A stretch of DNA of 64,000 nucleotides from Metopolophium dirhodum. Lineage: Eukaryota; Arthropoda; Insecta; Hemiptera; Aphididae. Below the pieces are notes generated by a model. That model was not told where the DNA came from, did not search any database, and saw only the letters and a program-made list of their open reading frames with translations. Every line of letters begins with the position of its first letter. Position 1 is the first letter of the stretch. The DNA lies in assembly GCF_019925205.1 (NCBI RefSeq), contig NC_083567.1, forward strand, positions 26,474,001 to 26,538,000, written 5' to 3'. A program made the translations under genes and the position numbers. This document shows, in pieces, positions 63,301 to 64,000 of this stretch.

Positions 63301-63687
63301 AGTATACCGAAGCAATTCAAAATTTCTGCGACTACAATTTGTACGTTCAAAAGAAAACACCAAAAGGACTGTTGTACATCGAAAAATCCGGTACACTGTG
63401 TCACGCAGCGAACATTGTGTTCTTGTGCTTGCAGGTATTATAAACGTCACTTCTTTGACGGTGGTTACTCGTGTGTGGAAAAACTTCCATCCTGCTATAC
63501 TTGTAGGTACAGTATTTATAATTTTTTTTCGTATTTGTATTACGCAGGCTGCTGATATCGGCATAATGTCAACGCAATACCGAACATTTGCCAAAGATCA
63601 GATAGATTACATACTGGGAGACGGAGGACAGAGCTACGTAGTAGGATTTGGTAAAAACTACCCATTACAACCACATCACGCAGCGAG
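57132..63687 (+). CDS. Secreted glycoside hydrolase family 9 (endo-beta-1,4-glucanase type), seven exons, 3' end beyond the window
   Basis: Exons 57132-57339, 60666-60761, 60989-61171, 61517-61694, 61822-61984, 63270-63434 and 63548-63687 join in phase into 377 residues; about 60-70 more are expected. Residues 1-17 are a signal peptide. YDYDEVLRLSLMFYEAQRSG starts the GH9 barrel, then WRADSATTDKGQNGEDLSGG and YYDAGD (catalytic base pair D69/D72), WGRPEDM (142-148), DLAGETSAAL, YGDELTWAAAWLYKAT, AGVQALLAELT, QKKTPKGLLYIEKSGTL, and SYVVGFGKNYPLQPHHAA (360-377). This is the animal GH9 type, which cleaves beta-1,4-glucan in gut or saliva. Two usually conserved active-site residues differ: the DHxxW His is Gln139 and the H-x-R Arg is Ala376. 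N-x-S/T sequons (N149) fit secretion. The acid catalyst Glu lies outside the window, so activity cannot be judged. Confidence 0.95.
59313..59338 (-). repeat. Dispersed repeat terminus (GATCCCGTGCACTTCGTTAC)
   Basis: The inverse of this 26-bp block is repeated at 63835-63860 with one mismatch. The adjacent DNA to the left (about 59150-59312) probably belongs to the same repeat; family unassigned. Confidence 0.6.
59698..59992. mobile_element. Probable hAT-type MITE with C-tract
   Basis: The left end CAGTGGCGTAGCC is a typical hAT terminus. The right end is degenerate (inverse CATGAACGGAGAAACTAGGA), with a run of 16 C at 59948-59963 just inside. Flanks are simple ATAATAT strings, so the target duplication cannot be proved. 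Confidence 0.5.
60197..60216. repeat. Short interstitial TTAGG array
   Basis: TAGGTTAGGTTAGGTTAGGT, nearly four units of the arthropod telomeric pentamer, within GH9 intron 1. Confidence 0.8.
60666..60761 (+). CDS. GH9 gene, coding exon 2
   Basis: Encodes residues 70-101 (AGDFVKFGFTMASTTTILAW..), completing YYDAGD with the second Asp (D72). Donor A/GTAAGT. Confidence 0.93.
60989..61171 (+). CDS. GH9 gene, coding exon 3
   Basis: Encodes residues 102-162 (..IRWAAEYFIKCH; GDFSLDQGFWGRPEDM; RPAYKIDKNRP). The family's DHxxWG is D138-Q139-x-x-W142-G143 here. Donor G/GTAAAT. Confidence 0.93.
61172..61516 (+). other. GH9 intron 3, with dispersed repeat fragment
   Basis: 345-bp intron ending GATTTACCCAG. 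About 61290-61390 resembles 5845-5965. Confidence 0.8.
61517..61694 (+). CDS. GH9 gene, coding exon 4
   Basis: Encodes residues 163-221 and two bases of the next codon (GSDLAGETSAALSAVSIVFT; SHAKQLYMFATQYRGLYHDA). Donor GA/GTAAAA. Reading through the donor adds one codon and a stop. The minus-strand 98-codon ORF over this exon is a shadow. Confidence 0.93.
61822..61984 (+). CDS. GH9 gene, coding exon 5
   Basis: Encodes residues 222-276 (STDYGDELTWAAAWLYKATK; DAEYMYMKYRLKERPNEFYY; KKVAGVQ). Acceptor TTACATAG; donor CAG/GTGCGG. Confidence 0.93.
61985..63269 (+). other. GH9 intron 5
   Basis: 1285-bp intron ending TGTATTGCAG. A GC-richer patch at about 62650-62760 carries a 75-codon ORF of unknown origin, perhaps a transposon fragment. 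No other feature. Confidence 0.8.
63270..63434 (+). CDS. GH9 gene, coding exon 6
   Basis: Encodes residues 277-331 (ALLAELTNQSEYTEAIQNFC; QKKTPKGLLYIEKSGTLCHA). The GTL-x-HA motif is kept, with Cys where Arg is common. Donor CAG/GTATTA; the next intron is 113 bp. Confidence 0.93.
63548..63687 (+). CDS. GH9 gene, coding exon 7 (last in window)
   Basis: Encodes residues 332-377 plus two bases, including the GH9 signature region LGDGGQSYVVGFGKNYPLQP then HHAA. The H-x-R of the signature reads H-H-A. Donor AG/GTAATA. The next exon lies beyond 64000. Confidence 0.92.
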
Positions 63688-63834
63688 GTAATAAAATAAT
63701 AATAATAATAATATATAAGTAATTTTTGGGGACCACATCAACAAATAAAATATATTATGTATGCATCTACTAATATTATTTACCAGTTTACCACTCGTAA
63801 CTCTTGACAGTTATATAATATTATTATACTACTT

Positions 63835-64000
63835 GCTGATCCCGCGCACTTCGTTACCCGTAAAAAATGACAACTCTTAAAAAAATGTAATAACTGTTCA
63901 ACTCCTTTTGGGTGTAACTCGCGGCAGTAAGTGTAACACAGCCAATTTGGAAGGCAATGTGCGTTTGATTTTATACATGCTTGTACCTGATCTGACCGAT
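63835..64000 (+). repeat. Dispersed repeat copy inside the GH9 intron, cut by the window edge
   Basis: Starts GCTGATCCCGCGCACTTCGT TACCCG (63835-63860), the inverse match to 59313-59338. Its right part (CTTGTACCTGATCTGACCGA) resembles 15508-15530, linking it to the repeat at 15500-15775. Confidence 0.6.

Overview
This window looks like nuclear DNA of an insect, most probably a hemipteran and plausibly an aphid. It is very AT-rich (long TAATAATA and poly-A/T tracts) and has widely spaced, intron-split genes with GT..AG junctions. Transposon remnants are dense: a tRNA-derived SINE, short hAT-type elements with 8-bp target duplications, and decayed non-LTR retrotransposons. The lineage call is inference; splicing, repeat style and an insect-type GH9 protein support arthropod firmly and aphid only moderately.

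Two host genes are convincing. (1) A complete six-exon plus-strand gene at 25130-30417 encodes a 310-residue CRAL-TRIO lipid-carrier protein of the alpha-tocopherol-transfer/clavesin-like type. (2) A plus-strand gene starting at 57132 and running off the right edge encodes a secreted glycoside hydrolase family 9 protein (endo-beta-1,4-glucanase type). Seven exons and 377 residues are inside the window; the C-terminal part with the catalytic Glu is outside. The GH9 protein keeps the catalytic Asp pair but has lost a normally invariant His and Arg. A possible third host gene is a two-exon, 122-residue protein with an N-terminal hydrophobic segment at 2373-2806, near the left edge.

Layout: 1-2320 gene-poor AT-rich DNA; 2373-2955 candidate small gene; 3719-5235 a 1.5-kb inverted-repeat DNA transposon with a broken split gene; 5255-11467 SINEs (one per strand), an R1-like retrotransposon tail, a hAT MITE and a foldback element; 11468-19430 AT-rich DNA with a LINE-like fragment and a TA-flanked MITE; 19430-25118 GC-richer islands leading to the CRAL-TRIO gene; 25119-30450 that gene, with a recent 372-bp tandem duplication against the exon 3 splice acceptor; 30450-34270 downstream repeats and a Jockey-like tail; 34400-43400 GC-rich islands, a 135-bp minisatellite, an inverted-repeat element and microsatellites; 43400-57130 AT-rich DNA with more repeats, probably the 5' side of the GH9 gene; 57132-end the GH9 gene.

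No prokaryotic-style systems (operons, CRISPR arrays), rRNA or functional tRNA genes were seen. The two main genes have unrelated roles (intracellular lipid carriage; extracellular glucan digestion). Most of the unusual material is structural: repeats and transposons.
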